From Pseudo-nitzschia pungens (lineage: Eukaryota; Bacillariophyta; Bacillariophyceae; Bacillariales; Bacillariaceae): 64,000 nucleotides of DNA. The translations under genes were made by a program, and so were the position numbers. The stretch is taken from contig CM074764.1 in assembly GCA_037355855.1 (NCBI GenBank), positions 2,170,001 through 2,234,000 on the forward strand, written 5' to 3'. A model generated the notes under the pieces. That model saw only the letters and a list, made by a program, of their open reading frames with translations, was not told the origin of the DNA and made no database searches. Of the stretch, positions 51,201-60,499 are shown piece by piece. Position 1 is the first letter of the stretch; every line of letters begins with the position of its first letter.

Positions 51201-51505
51201 TCATGCCTGTGAATTTCCCAGTGGATTGGGAAGCAATCCAAGCAAGGAAGCAGAAAAGCATCCACAGGAGCAACGTCAGGGAGAACCAAAAGAGGATCCC
51301 CCATGTCTACAAGGAAGGAGATTATGTCACCCTGGAAAGGAAGGGCATTATTCCTAAACTATCCTTCCCACGACAAGGACCTTACAAGGTGCTCAAGGCC
51401 CATGATAATGGAACTGTAACTATTGAGACTGCTCCCTTTGTAACCGACCGGGTTAACATTAGGAGAGTGCACCCTTATTATTGCAGGGATCCTATTAAAT
51501 CGTAA
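48239..51505 (+). CDS. pol: Ty3/gypsy pol: protease, RT, RNase H, integrase
   Basis: 1088 residues from an ATG directly after the gag TGA. Protease: LLDSGCSKS with Asp37. Reverse transcriptase: DFRKMNAAIQ, LDLSQGYYTIP and YIDD (392-395). RNase H: LYSDASDRQLGATV with Asp546 and TVGEKELLG. Integrase: zinc site His761, His766, Cys796, Cys799 and catalytic Asp829, Asp894, Glu929. The tail (HVYKEGDYVTLERKGIIPKL ... GPYKVL) resembles the GPY/F module. No stop or frameshift interrupts it. Gag and pol share one frame, so expression needs stop readthrough or re-initiation on TGAATG. The protein copies RNA to DNA and integrates it. Confidence 0.97.
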   Translation: MVDTIHTGPRIINRFADICVEVLDHKGRGRMLRGLLDSGCSKSIILRQFVDRSQLTNRDQRSVTYNTYGGKFRTRSAASVGLRLIEFSNSKTIKWTFQVDEYHHHEEVPYDMIIGSDLMAQLGLDIKYSSRTIEWQGDSIPMKGMGELSNPDKCEAVFFANTQSPILQQEEERQAKILDADYSKVDIDAMVNDLEITADSKEALKKTLKKFPTLFGGGLGLLKNIEPVSIELQPGVKPVRQRYYSVPHAFEQALRKEITRLCDIGVLEKLPHDDDSPWASPTFCQPKKTGDIRVLTDFRKMNAAIQRKPFPLPRIGETIQRLQKFQSATALDLSQGYYTIPICKESQKICSTILPWGKYAYKRLAMGIACAPDIFQSVMMNLLGDLDYVLVYIDDILIIQREGESEQDHLDKIDTVLQRLDDAGFRANLRKSFFMQKEVEYLGFLLTTEGIQPQPKKLEAMKRLEAPKNTKQLKMFLGMVNFYRDMWKRRSHILAPLNKLAGKKGKMNWYWGPAEQKAFMEAKRMLADEAKLAFPDFTKPFHLYSDASDRQLGATVCQDGKPLGFYTRKLNSAQLNYTVGEKELLGIVEGLKAFEGILRGQDVIIHTDHLNLLYQQMPTQRMVRWRLLMEEFHPVVKHVAGKDNDAADALSRLDITDDPADTVEWLPPNKPLTYADEEEHLRQLLFPLGEEAPEEFQGNSAFPLAPDMIQFYQQKDTEIVSALEQDKRLTTKMVEGYNLIHKEGKILVPTKLKDRVMEWYHSMLVHPGEKRMEQSIRSVFTWKGLRKDVQDLCKHCHTCQMFKKSGRKKYGLLPEKAAEVTKWQRVNVDLWGPATVHNKNGKDYHIHVLTMVDPVTGWFELAHLKDSPNAAETQRLLDSTWLARYPRPKEIGFDGGSEFKAEFQELCDNMGMKRKPSGAWNPQSNSVLERIHQVLKDCLLSFNLEQRDLHEEDPFEEFTTKAAYAIRSAIHTTLGYSPAQLVFGRDMFMPVNFPVDWEAIQARKQKSIHRSNVRENQKRIPHVYKEGDYVTLERKGIIPKLSFPRQGPYKVLKAHDNGTVTIETAPFVTDRVNIRRVHPYYCRDPIKS

Positions 51506-51523
51506 CAGTACCATGGAGGAGTA

Positions 51524-51718
51524 TGCCGTGCACCAAAATACAGTCACGAGCGCACACGGGACTGGATTAAGGATAAGGATAAAAGAAAACAATCGGCGAG
51601 CCGACGGAATCGCTGATTGCCAGAGAGCTCTTAGAACTGTAGCATATAGACTAACTGATAGAGCTCACAATTTGCATATCACTACTATTCTAATCACTAG
51701 TAGACCCGGGGTATGGCA
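51524..51718 (+). repeat. 3' LTR (195 bp)
   Basis: Same sequence as the 5' LTR. Preceded by ATGGAGGAGTA, a short purine-rich tract that may prime plus-strand synthesis. Followed by the AGCAC duplication. Confidence 0.97.
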
Positions 51719-51940
51719 AGCACGTACAAAATTTGACATCAAAATTTTCTTTTTATGTTATCTGATTTTACTTTACATCTGGTCGGTCAATCTCAAGAGC
51801 AGATCCACAGACTGACAACAAGGGTAACAACAATAAACTTGAACTTTGAAAACATGCCTTAGCAGCAACAACAGGGGTACTTCCCATATCCAACAAATAT
51901 ACAGCAATCAACAAAGCAGCTGATTTGGACCATTCTTATT
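51719..51940 (-). mobile_element. Crypton-type remnant, part 2
   Basis: Matches about 8030-8245 of the Crypton-like element (TATCTGATTTTACTT, AGAGCAGATCCACAGAC, AACATGCCTTAGCAGCAACA, GGGGTACTTCCC). It runs just into the last codons of the DNA-binding domain and then stops matching; the recombinase body is absent. Confidence 0.85.
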
Positions 51941-52843
51941 GTCTTTCGCTCTTAAGCAACCCCAACTTGAACTTCAAGTTCGACACTGTTTTCAATACAC
52001 AAGCCTCCCCCTGGTCCCTTGATCTATCTATTAAAGCCCCTGTTTTCAAGCAAGCAGCTTCCCTGGTCCCTAAGTGTCTCGCTCAAGGTACCTGTTTTCA
52101 AGCCAATTGCCCCTGGATACTGTTTCCACTAATAAGTACCCGCGAGTTTGAACTTCAAGTTCCCTCCTGAGCCTTTTAAGTGTGCCCTGCCATTCATATC
52201 CCCCGGTCCCTAAGTGTTCCTACTAAAGCCCCTGTTTTCAAGATACCAGCTTCCCTGGGGCTGCTGTATTTCAATTCAAATCGTATCCGATTCGAAATTT
52301 CAAGCAGTGGGCTGCTGTATTTCAATTCGAATAATATCTGATTCGAAATTCTTGCACGAATTTGCAAGCCAGAAGCCTACACTATTTGTGGTAGTTGCAA
52401 AATTGTTCGAATTTGCACAATTTTCAAGCTACGAGTACCGTACGACGAGTACAAGCCTACACAATTTTCAAGCTACTACGACTCCAGTCTACACGATTTG
52501 CAGTAGTTGAAAAATTGTTCAAACTTGCACAATTTTCAAGCTAAGAGTACAGTACGAGTACAAGCCTCTTCCGCGCGCAGAGTTTTTGGGCTCCAAGTGT
52601 GAGACAAATTTTGCTCTTTTTTAGCAATAATTTCCAAGTTCCCCGGTGACTTTTGTGGGTGTGCTCCAGTATATTTTTTGGATCCCCAGTGACCTTTTCC
52701 TTGTCCAGACCAAGGTTACCCTTGTTGTTGCTGCTGTACCCTGTTTCCAGGATACACCCATCTGTATATATACATACAGGTTAACACTAACAGTCTACCA
52801 ATGCCCGAGCCAACACGCCTCTTCAGACTATACTAGCCCCACC
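51941..52843. other. Repetitive leader region upstream of large ORF
   Basis: Loosely repeated blocks: GCCCCTGTTTTCAAG (52036, 52228), TCCCTGGTCCCTAAGTGT, GGCTGCTGTATTTCAATTCG (two copies, 52259 and 52310), and CAATTTTCAAGCTA (three copies). An ATG at 52801 opens an 11-codon upstream ORF ending at TAG 52836. Confidence 0.6.
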
Positions 52844-55834
52844 ATGCCTCCCCCCCCGCCAGCTTCCAGGCGAAAAAGGCCTCCCTTGGCTGCCACTCCT
52901 TCAAACAAACGCGCCTTTATGGGGACTCCTTCCCGCCGACCACCTGCTGGTTCCGTTCTTCAGGCTACTCCCTCTCCCCCTCCCTCTCCCCGTACAGCTA
53001 GGGATTCGCTCCCTTCTGATGATGATATGTCCTTCACTTCTGCTGTGTCTACTGGTGCACTAGATGATGTTGATATGAGCACTGAGCAGTCAGGCACTGG
53101 GCATTCAGACACTGGGCATTCAGGCAGTGGGCAGTCTGACAGTGGGACGTCTGACAGTGGGAAGTCCAACAGTGGGAAGTCCACCAGTGGGAAGTCCACC
53201 AGTGGGAAGTCCAACAGTGGGGTGTCCAACAGTGGGAAGTCCAACAGTGAGACGTCTGGGGATGGTCAGCCAGGCTCTGAGCACTCAGACTCTAAGCACC
53301 CTCCTTCCAAGGTCTCTCCTTCCAAGTCTAGTCTGAAACAAGCTACTCTTGCATTTCTTTCTGACACACCGTCTGCAGAGCGACATGCCCTGCGCCAGAA
53401 AGCCCTGGCTGCTGCCAACAAAGCTCACTCCGATTCCTTCCTCTGGTGCTTCTATGGTAAGGGGCCTTTTACTGGTCGTGCTTCCATTCCCACCCCTATC
53501 CAAACTCTTCGTAAAACTCCAGCAGGATCCCGGCTATGGACTGGGTGTCCTAGTCCCACTCACTTCTTCAGCAAGAAAGATGGGAATGACAAGAAATCCA
53601 TCCATGATGTCTGTCAGTCTGCCATCCCTCCAGCATATGCTCAAGCTTTTCCTGACAACCCTGATTGGAGAACTGCTTCTGTGGAGTCCCTGGTTTCCCT
53701 TGCTTCTCTCTGCTTTCAAGCCTCTGCAGACTGGACCAAGCAACCTTCTGGCCATGCTCTGAAGAGATGTCTTATTGGTTTGGCCAAGATGTCTCCTGAG
53801 TGTTTTGATGACCTGTATTGTGAAGGTAACCTTTTGCCCAGCACTGAAGGAAAAGTTTGGTTGGCAGCCAATCAGGTGCTTGGCTCTCACTGGCATTTCA
53901 AGAAGAAACCTCCTACACCTGCGCCACCTGTGGCTGATGATGCTTCCACTTCCAAATCTTCCACTTCCAAATCAGTGTCCTTTCTTCCTGGTGGTGGTGA
54001 TGCTACTGTCTTGTCCTCTTCTGCTGGGCATTTCCTCCAACGCCGAGGGGTTTGCTCAAGTGATTCCCGAGCTCCTGTGGATGTAACTGCTGGCACCAAG
54101 TGTTCCCATAGTTCTTTTGTCACTCTGTCCCTTCCAAGGTTGATGTCACAACGCCCTGGGGAACTGTATGATGAACTGCTCAAGTCTCTCAAGGAAGCTT
54201 TGGATCTCCTTTGGACTGTTGACAAGCGCCTGGTGTTGTATGTTTTTCCCTCAAGAGCCCGGCTCAACCCCAAGGCCAAGCCTGTTACCAAGCTTTGGTC
54301 TACCCTTCCTGACAGGAAAACCTTGGAATTGTATGTTGCTCAGCTCTGGCTTCGCAGCAGAACTGCTCCTCACTTAAGGTTCTTTGTGGGACACAGTGTT
54401 TCCCTGGAGAATCTCTTTTCTGTCCAGTTGCTCCAGAGGCTCAGAGACCGTGACATGGACCTGAAGTTTGACCACATACAGGCCCCAGTTATTGTCACCT
54501 GTGGCTTTCTCCTTGGATCTTACATGCAGAGTTTTGATCTTGACCACTACAACGAATTGCTTCAGACTCATCCCAGGTTTCAGGCATGTCCTATTGCTGT
54601 TATCAGGAAGAATATCAGCCTGGACAACTCCAGAACTCCTGATCCCAATCCGGTTCTGGCTGCTCATGTTTTATGTGATGCTACAAAGCGCGCCCAAACT
54701 GTTAAGCTCCTCAAAGCCCAGTTCAACCGTTGCAAACCTTCAGACATTGCCTCTCTACCTGATGGTAAATTCTACAAGTTTATTGAGACAGCTACCAATC
54801 CTTCTGACAGACCTCTCCCCCCTTCCAAGCTCAAGACTGTTCGCCAAGCTAAGCACCGCCAAGCCAAATTTATTGAGAGCCATGAAACTGCTCCTGTTTT
54901 GGGGGTAGTTGATCTTGATCTTCCTGTTGACTTGGGTCAAGGGCTGGGTTTGAAGACACTGCGCAGTGTGCTTCTGGGCATCAGAACCCGTGACAATTGG
55001 TCATGGCCTCTTTTTCTTTCTGTTGATACCAGTTCATACCGAGGCGAGATCCTTGCTTTGTACAACATCACTACCAAGGCTGAAGCAATGGCCATGTTGT
55101 CATTCCTGCCTATTTTTCTGGAAGCTCAGTATGGTTCTTGTGTTAGACAATGGTTCTCTTCTGAGTGCTTGACTGAAATGGAAGCTTACCATTGGGATGC
55201 TGCTGTCAACTGTGTTGTGGAAACTGCACCTGCTGCAGATCCAATGCAGGATGACTCTCTTCCCTTTTTTGGTGATGGGGATGCAAGAGATTGGGAACTT
55301 GTTGATGATGACTTGTCAGTTGACCTTGCCCCAGACCTCACTTTTGATCTAGATTTGCACTTCAACCTCCAAGCCCGTGCTGACAGTGGTGGTGGTGGCT
55401 TTGATGACTCCCAATCCATGGATACTTTAGCTACCGGCACTTCCAATCTCACTGCTGTCCAGGCTTCACCGCCTGCAGGTGCTGTTCCTCCTGGAGGTGA
55501 TCCTCCCAATGTTGCCACGGCTGATGCCTCCCCTGGTGTCTCTCCTGATGTCCCCCCTGAAGTTCCTGATCCTCCCAATACTGCCATGGCTGGTGACCTC
55601 CCTGTGGCCTCTCCTGATGCCTCAACTGACGTTCATGCTGCCCTCCCTTCTGGTTTGAATGGTGGTGAGGAAGATGCAGCCTCTGCTTTGCGGCTTGGAG
55701 TTGCTGCTATTGCATTCTCCTCCAGCCATGATGCTAGTGTCAGTGATTTGAGCCATGCCAATGTCTCCACCAAATCAGCTCCGGCAACTCTCTCTTCCGT
55801 GCGACAGACTCGGTTTCCTTCTGATCATGGTTAG
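52844..55834 (+). CDS. Large ORF of unknown function, possibly element-derived
   Basis: 996 residues. The N-terminus is Pro/Arg/Ser-rich. Residues about 80-140 hold SGKSNSGKSTSGKS-type units encoded by AGTGGGAAGTCCA repeats. A long globular part of about 600 residues follows (RQKALAAANKAHSDSFLWCF, TLELYVAQLWLRSRTAPHLR, IQAPVIVTCGFLLGSYMQSF, VLLGIRTRDNWSWPLFLSVD). The end is Asp/Pro-rich. T/A-rich third positions contrast with the host genes. No reverse transcriptase, transposase or capsid motif is visible. A two-ORF retroelement or an unclassified selfish gene is possible; no partner ORF lies downstream. Start chosen at the first ATG of the open frame; upstream in-frame starts are non-ATG. 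Confidence 0.65.
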   Translation: MPPPPPASRRKRPPLAATPSNKRAFMGTPSRRPPAGSVLQATPSPPPSPRTARDSLPSDDDMSFTSAVSTGALDDVDMSTEQSGTGHSDTGHSGSGQSDSGTSDSGKSNSGKSTSGKSTSGKSNSGVSNSGKSNSETSGDGQPGSEHSDSKHPPSKVSPSKSSLKQATLAFLSDTPSAERHALRQKALAAANKAHSDSFLWCFYGKGPFTGRASIPTPIQTLRKTPAGSRLWTGCPSPTHFFSKKDGNDKKSIHDVCQSAIPPAYAQAFPDNPDWRTASVESLVSLASLCFQASADWTKQPSGHALKRCLIGLAKMSPECFDDLYCEGNLLPSTEGKVWLAANQVLGSHWHFKKKPPTPAPPVADDASTSKSSTSKSVSFLPGGGDATVLSSSAGHFLQRRGVCSSDSRAPVDVTAGTKCSHSSFVTLSLPRLMSQRPGELYDELLKSLKEALDLLWTVDKRLVLYVFPSRARLNPKAKPVTKLWSTLPDRKTLELYVAQLWLRSRTAPHLRFFVGHSVSLENLFSVQLLQRLRDRDMDLKFDHIQAPVIVTCGFLLGSYMQSFDLDHYNELLQTHPRFQACPIAVIRKNISLDNSRTPDPNPVLAAHVLCDATKRAQTVKLLKAQFNRCKPSDIASLPDGKFYKFIETATNPSDRPLPPSKLKTVRQAKHRQAKFIESHETAPVLGVVDLDLPVDLGQGLGLKTLRSVLLGIRTRDNWSWPLFLSVDTSSYRGEILALYNITTKAEAMAMLSFLPIFLEAQYGSCVRQWFSSECLTEMEAYHWDAAVNCVVETAPAADPMQDDSLPFFGDGDARDWELVDDDLSVDLAPDLTFDLDLHFNLQARADSGGGGFDDSQSMDTLATGTSNLTAVQASPPAGAVPPGGDPPNVATADASPGVSPDVPPEVPDPPNTAMAGDLPVASPDASTDVHAALPSGLNGGEEDAASALRLGVAAIAFSSSHDASVSDLSHANVSTKSAPATLSSVRQTRFPSDHG

Positions 55835-56164
55835 ATCTTCTGGTATGAGGTTTGATGGGATGCCTTCCAATCCAAATCCCATCAATGCTTCTACTGTTTC
55901 TCCCTTTCCCCCCTCCGCCTCTTCCCCTGTCTCTCATTTTGTCCAATTAACTCTTCATGGAGACTCTCTTGCTGCTAAGGATTCTGACAGTTTTGGTCAT
56001 TCCTTTCCCCAAGCTCCATCATCTACGTCTGATAACTGTCACGCAACCCCGTAGCGACCCCCCGTGGCAACCTCATTTGTGTGCAAATTTAACACGACAT
56101 ATGTTTGCATCACCTTGCGTTGCACAACCTATACGTTCAAGGTTATTGCGCGGTTTGGGTCGCG
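55835..56164. other. 3' flank of large ORF
   Basis: A further open stretch in another frame runs to about 56054 and ends CTGATAACTGTCACGCAACC. A related terminus, inverted, occurs at about 63.83 kb (GGTCGCGTGACAGTTATTAG). Confidence 0.5.
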
Positions 56165-56640
56165 CCAGGGGGTTGCGAAAATCAGACTCCGTGGTTGTGA
56201 AACGCAGACTCCGTGGTTGTGAAAATCAGACTCCGTGGTTGTGAAACGCAACCTCTTACTATTCTGAATTACTTCCTATGTGGTTGCGAAAATCAGACTC
56301 CGTGGTTGCGAAAAGCAACCTATACTATTCTGAAACAATATCAACGTGGTTGCGAAAATCAGACTCCGTGGTTGTGAAACGCAGACTCCGTGGTTGCGAA
56401 ACGCAGACTCCGTGGTTGTGAAACGCAACCTCTTACTATTCTGAAATACTTCCTATGTGGTTGCGAAAATCAGACTCTGTGGTTGTGAAACGCAACCTCT
56501 TACTATTCTGAAATACTTCCTATGTGGTTGCGAAAATCAGACTCTGTGGTTGTGAAACGCAACCTCTTACTATTCTGAATTACTTCCTATGTGGTTGCGA
56601 AAATCAATGTCACACTATTCTGAAACAATTCATAGTTCCT
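56165..56640 (+). repeat. GTGGTTGCGAAAATCAGACT tandem repeat
   Basis: Units of about 21 bases (GTGGTTGTGAAACGCAGACTC type) mixed with longer units containing AACCTCTTACTATTCTGAA and TACTTCCTAT. Confidence 0.95.
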
Positions 56641-57835
56641 GTCGTATCCTATTTTCGTATTCAGTTCCCGTTGCATCTTATTACAGTTGCGTTCAGAAGT
56701 TTTTCCCTACCAGGAGCAAGCAGGCAATCACGTCTCTCGTGGTGGTGTCGGATCCCGATCTGGCCACCGCGCTCGGGTCGAACTCGACGACGTTGATGGA
56801 CGCGATCTTCCGGGAAGCCCCCAAGCCATCCTCGATCCTGGCATCGGCCGCCTCCTCCGCCAAGACAGCCACCCAAAAGATCCTGGCGGAGGTTGCATGG
56901 TTCGATTGTATTTCAGTTGCCGTTGCATCGTATTTTCGTATTGCAGTTACCGTTGCATCTAATTTCAGTTGCGTCCAGTGTATTCTTCCCTACCAGGAGC
57001 AAGCAGGCAATTAAATGCATGGTTAGAAGTGAACTCCATGATCGATACCCCCGGCCAATCTTGATGCAGTTCACTCACCGTCGGATTGTATTTCAGTTCC
57101 CGTTGTATCGTATTCCAGTTCCCGTCCAATCGTATTCAGTTCCCGTTGCATCGTATTTCAGTTGCGTTCAGTATGTTCTTCCCTACCAGGAGCAAGCAGG
57201 CAATTAAATGCATGGTTAGAAGTGAACTCCATGATCGATACCCCCAAGAATCTTGATGCAGTTCACTCACCGTCGGATTGTATTTCAGTTGCCGTTGCAT
57301 CGTATTCCAGTTCCCGTCACATCGTATTTCAGCAGTTGCGTTCAGTGTATTCATCCCTACCAGGAGCAAGCAGCAGGCAATTAAATGCATGGTTAGAAGT
57401 GAACTCCATGATCGATACCCCCGGCCAATCTTGATGCAGTTCACTCACCGTCGGATTGTAGTTCAGTTCCCGTCACATGATCGTATTTCAGTTGCGTTCA
57501 GTGTATTCTGCCTTCCCTACCAGGAGCAAGCAGGCAATTAAATGCATGGTTAGAAGTGAACTCCATGATCGATACCCCCGGCCAATCTTGATGCAGTTCA
57601 CTCACCGTCGGATTGTATTTCAGTTCCCATTGTATCGTCTGTCGTATCGTCCGTCGTATCGTCCGTCGTATCTTATTTCAGTTCCCGTCATATCGTATTT
57701 CAGTTGCGTTCTGTGTATTCTTCCCTATGAGGAGCAAGCAGGTAATTAAATGCATGGTTAGAAGTGAACTCCATGATCGATACCCCCGTCCAATCTTGAT
57801 GCAGTTCACTCACCGTCAGGTTGTATTTCAGTAAT
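56640..57835 (-). repeat. Inverted family A array
   Basis: Units of about 165-200 bases, repeated about six times, each with CCCTACCAGGAGCAAGCAGG, AAATGCATGGTTAGAAGTGA, CTCCATGATCGATACCCCC and GATGCAGTTCACTCACCG, then CAGTTGCCGTTGCATCGTAT variants. It is the reverse complement of the family at 1-250 and 5993-6245. The unit at 56706 is interrupted by the captured exon fragment. Confidence 0.92.
56730..56905 (+). pseudogene. Captured host exon fragment inside repeat
   Basis: A GC-rich stretch inserted between family A units reads VVSDPDLATALGSNSTTL, then AIFREAPKPSSILASAAS and AKTATQKILAEVAWFD, with host-like C/G third positions. It has no start or stop of its own. It looks like a piece of a host gene; the parent gene is not recognised. 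Confidence 0.6.
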
Positions 57836-58139
57836 TTTGTGAAGTTTGGCACACACATTTTATGTGCAGTTTTTGCTTGCTTTTTTACTCATATGTGGTG
57901 TGTTTGCAGCATTTTCAGTCCGCGCCATAATTTTTGACTAATTACGCAAGGTTAATTACTGCCAAGAATATTACGTAAGGTTAATTACTGCTAACAATAC
58001 TCCAAAACCTGGCGCACCCCGACAAGGAAAAAGGACAAAGGACAGACACTGGTCAAAAAGCAGCGGAAAAAGGACAGACATCCGTTCGCAAATCAGCAAA
58101 AAGACACTAAAAAATACACTAAAAGTAACTACTAAACTA
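57836..58139. other. Spacer between inverted family A and satellite
   Basis: Includes GCGCCATAATTTTTGAC (about 57923), inverse of a motif in the left spacer at about 5730; two TTACGTAAGGTTAATTACTG-like copies; and AAAAAGGACAGACA repeats. No gene. Confidence 0.4.
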
Positions 58140-59345
58140 TAAAATGAGTTATGTAAATCAATACATGGAATATTTCCACCATTCCAGTGCCAATAGTCCT
58201 CCCTCTATGTATGCTTGGGAGTATGAAAAAAGTCTGAGTGAGAAACACCCAATACTTTGGATGTCACATCTATTTAATGCACATTTCCTCCAGTACTGGC
58301 ACATTTCACTAGAAAATAGACAAAATGACCTATCTAAATTCAGAAATGGATTATTTCCACCATTCCAGCGTCAATAGTCCTCACCCTATGTATGCTTGGG
58401 GCTATGAAAAAAGTCTGAGTGAGAAACACCCAATACTTTGGATGTCACATCTATGTAATGCACATTTCCTCCAGTACTGGCATATTTCACTAGAAAATAT
58501 ACAAAATGACCTATCTAAATTCAGAAATGGATTATTTCCACCATTCCAGCGTCAATAGTCCTCCCTCTATGTATGCTTGGGACTACGAAAAAAGTCTGAG
58601 TCAGAAACACCCAATATTTTGGATGTCACATCTATTTAATGCACATTTCCTCCAGTACTGGCATATTTCACTAGAAAATATACAAAATGACCTATGTAAA
58701 TTCAGAAATGGAATATTTCCACCATTCCAGTGCCAATAGTCCTCCCTCTATGTATGCTTGGGACTACGAAAAAAGTCTGAGTCAGAAACACCCAATACTT
58801 TGGATGTCACATCTATTTAATGCACATTTCCTCCAGTACTGGCATATTTCACTAGAAAATATACAAAATGACCTATGTAAATTCAGAAATGGAATATTTC
58901 CACCATTCCAGCGTCAATAGTCCTCCCTCTATGTATGCTTGGGAGTATGAAAAAAGTCTGAGTGAGAAACACCCAATATTTTGGATGTCACATCTATTTA
59001 ATGCACATTTCCTCCAGTACTGGCATATTTCACTAGAAAATATACAAAATGACCTATGTAAATTCAGAAATGGAATATTTCCACCATTCCAGTGCCAATA
59101 GTCCTCCCTCTATGTATGCTTGGGACTACGAAAAAAGTCTGAGTCAGAAACACCCAATACTTTGGATGTCACATCTATTTAATGCACATTTCCTCCAGTA
59201 CTGGCATATTTCACTAGAAAATATACAAAATGACCTATGTAAATTCAGAAATGGAATATTTCCACCATTCCAGCGTCAATAGTCCTCATCCTATGTATGC
59301 TTGGGAGTATGAAAAAAGTCTGAGTAAGAATTACTTGATACTTTG
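58140..59345 (-). repeat. Inverted 181-bp satellite array, about 6.6 copies
   Basis: Monomers start at 58144, 58325, 58506, 58687, 58868 and 59049 (exact 181-base spacing) plus a partial copy. Read on the minus strand they align with the left satellite (TTTTCTAGTGAAATATGCCA, GTACTGGA, TGTGACATCCAAA, TATTCCATTTCTGAA). Adjacent monomers here are nearly identical while the left array is more diverged. The overlapping 77-residue frames are artefacts. Confidence 0.92.
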
Positions 59346-59389
59346 GATGTCACATCTATTTGATGTACTTTGGGATGGTACTGGATGGT

Positions 59390-60060
59390 ACTAGGGCCCT
59401 CCAATAGGATAGATATGTATCATAGTTACATACCTTAGCTCTTAAGAGATGAATACCATGTTAGAATATTTACAAGATTCTAACTGAACAGGATACTAAG
59501 CAGGATGCTAAGCAGGATGCTGGGCCCTTCTAGTAGAATTTGTACCAGATCTACATACCCTATCACTTATCAGAGCAATATCATAAATATTCAGTGTGCT
59601 AACTTAAAAAGCGAACTGTGCTAGGGGGGGGCTGAACAGGATGCTAAGCAGGATGCTGGGCCCTTCTAGTACAATTTGTACTAGATTTACATACCCTATC
59701 ACTTATCATCAATATTGGGAGATCTACAGGGGGTGCTAACTGAATAACCGAACTCTACTGTGCAAAGGGGGACACTTAACAGGATGCTACTAAGCAGGAT
59801 GCTGGGCCTTCTATGTAGAGCTTGTACCAGATCTACATACCCTAGCTCTTATCAGAGCAATATTGGGAGATCTACAGGGGGTGCTAACTAATTAACCGAA
59901 CTCTACTGTGCTAAGGGGGACACTTAACAGGATGCTAAGCAAGATTCTGGGCCCTTGTAGTAGTACTATAATTTGTACCAGATCTACATACCCCAGTTCT
60001 TTGCAGATCAATATTGGAAGATCTACAGGAGGGGGTGCTAAACTGATTAACAGGGGTTCA
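59390..60060 (-). repeat. Repeat of about 145 bp, about four units
   Basis: Units with AACAGGATGCTAAGCAGGAT, GCTGGGCCCTTCTAGTA and TTTGTACCAGATCTACATAC. Inverse of the family at 25.8-26.27 kb inside the giant element. Confidence 0.9.
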
Positions 60061-60470
60061 AAGAAACAAACCAAAGGCTTGGATCAAATGATCGTGGGGG
60101 TTTAGAACGCATCCAGTTACAAGGGAGGTGAACAACGCTTCGAGTTACAAAGGAGATATACAACGCTGCAGCCTACGCTAAATTACTTGGAATCGATCGT
60201 AGGGGGAATGAATTACAACACCGGCTTGGAATCGATCGTATGGGGAGTATATATTGTGATTAAAATCAATTAGTCATCTGCTGTTTATTTGAAGTTTAAA
60301 TAAGAGTTGTTTACGAGTACTTGGAATCGATCGTAGAGGAAATGAATACCAAATCGATCTACCACACAGGCTTTGAATCGATCGTAGGGGGATTGACTAC
60401 CACACAGACTTGGAATCGATCGTAGGAGGAATAAATACCACACAGAGGAACAGACCACCGGCTTGGATCG
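60061..60470 (+). repeat. GGAATCGATCGTAGGGGGA-type short repeats
   Basis: Irregular units containing CTTGGAATCGATCGTA(G/T)GG, five or more copies, grading into the ATCGATCGGGG array. Confidence 0.8.
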
Positions 60471-60499
60471 ATGAATCTTCGGATCGTATGGGTTGGAAG

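Larger units (their letters stand above)
45827..51718 (+). mobile_element. Intact young Ty3/gypsy LTR retrotransposon
   Basis: 5892 bases with identical 195-bp LTRs, TG...CA ends, a 5-bp AGCAC target duplication (45822-45826, 51719-51723), an open gag and an open pol in Ty3 order (protease, reverse transcriptase, RNase H, integrase). LTR identity means very recent insertion. Inserted into a Crypton-type remnant. Confidence 0.97.

Noticed and set aside
58144..59282. Six near-identical 77-residue ORFs
   Set aside because: Repeat-encoded in the inverted satellite; the same sequence on the other strand matches the noncoding left array.
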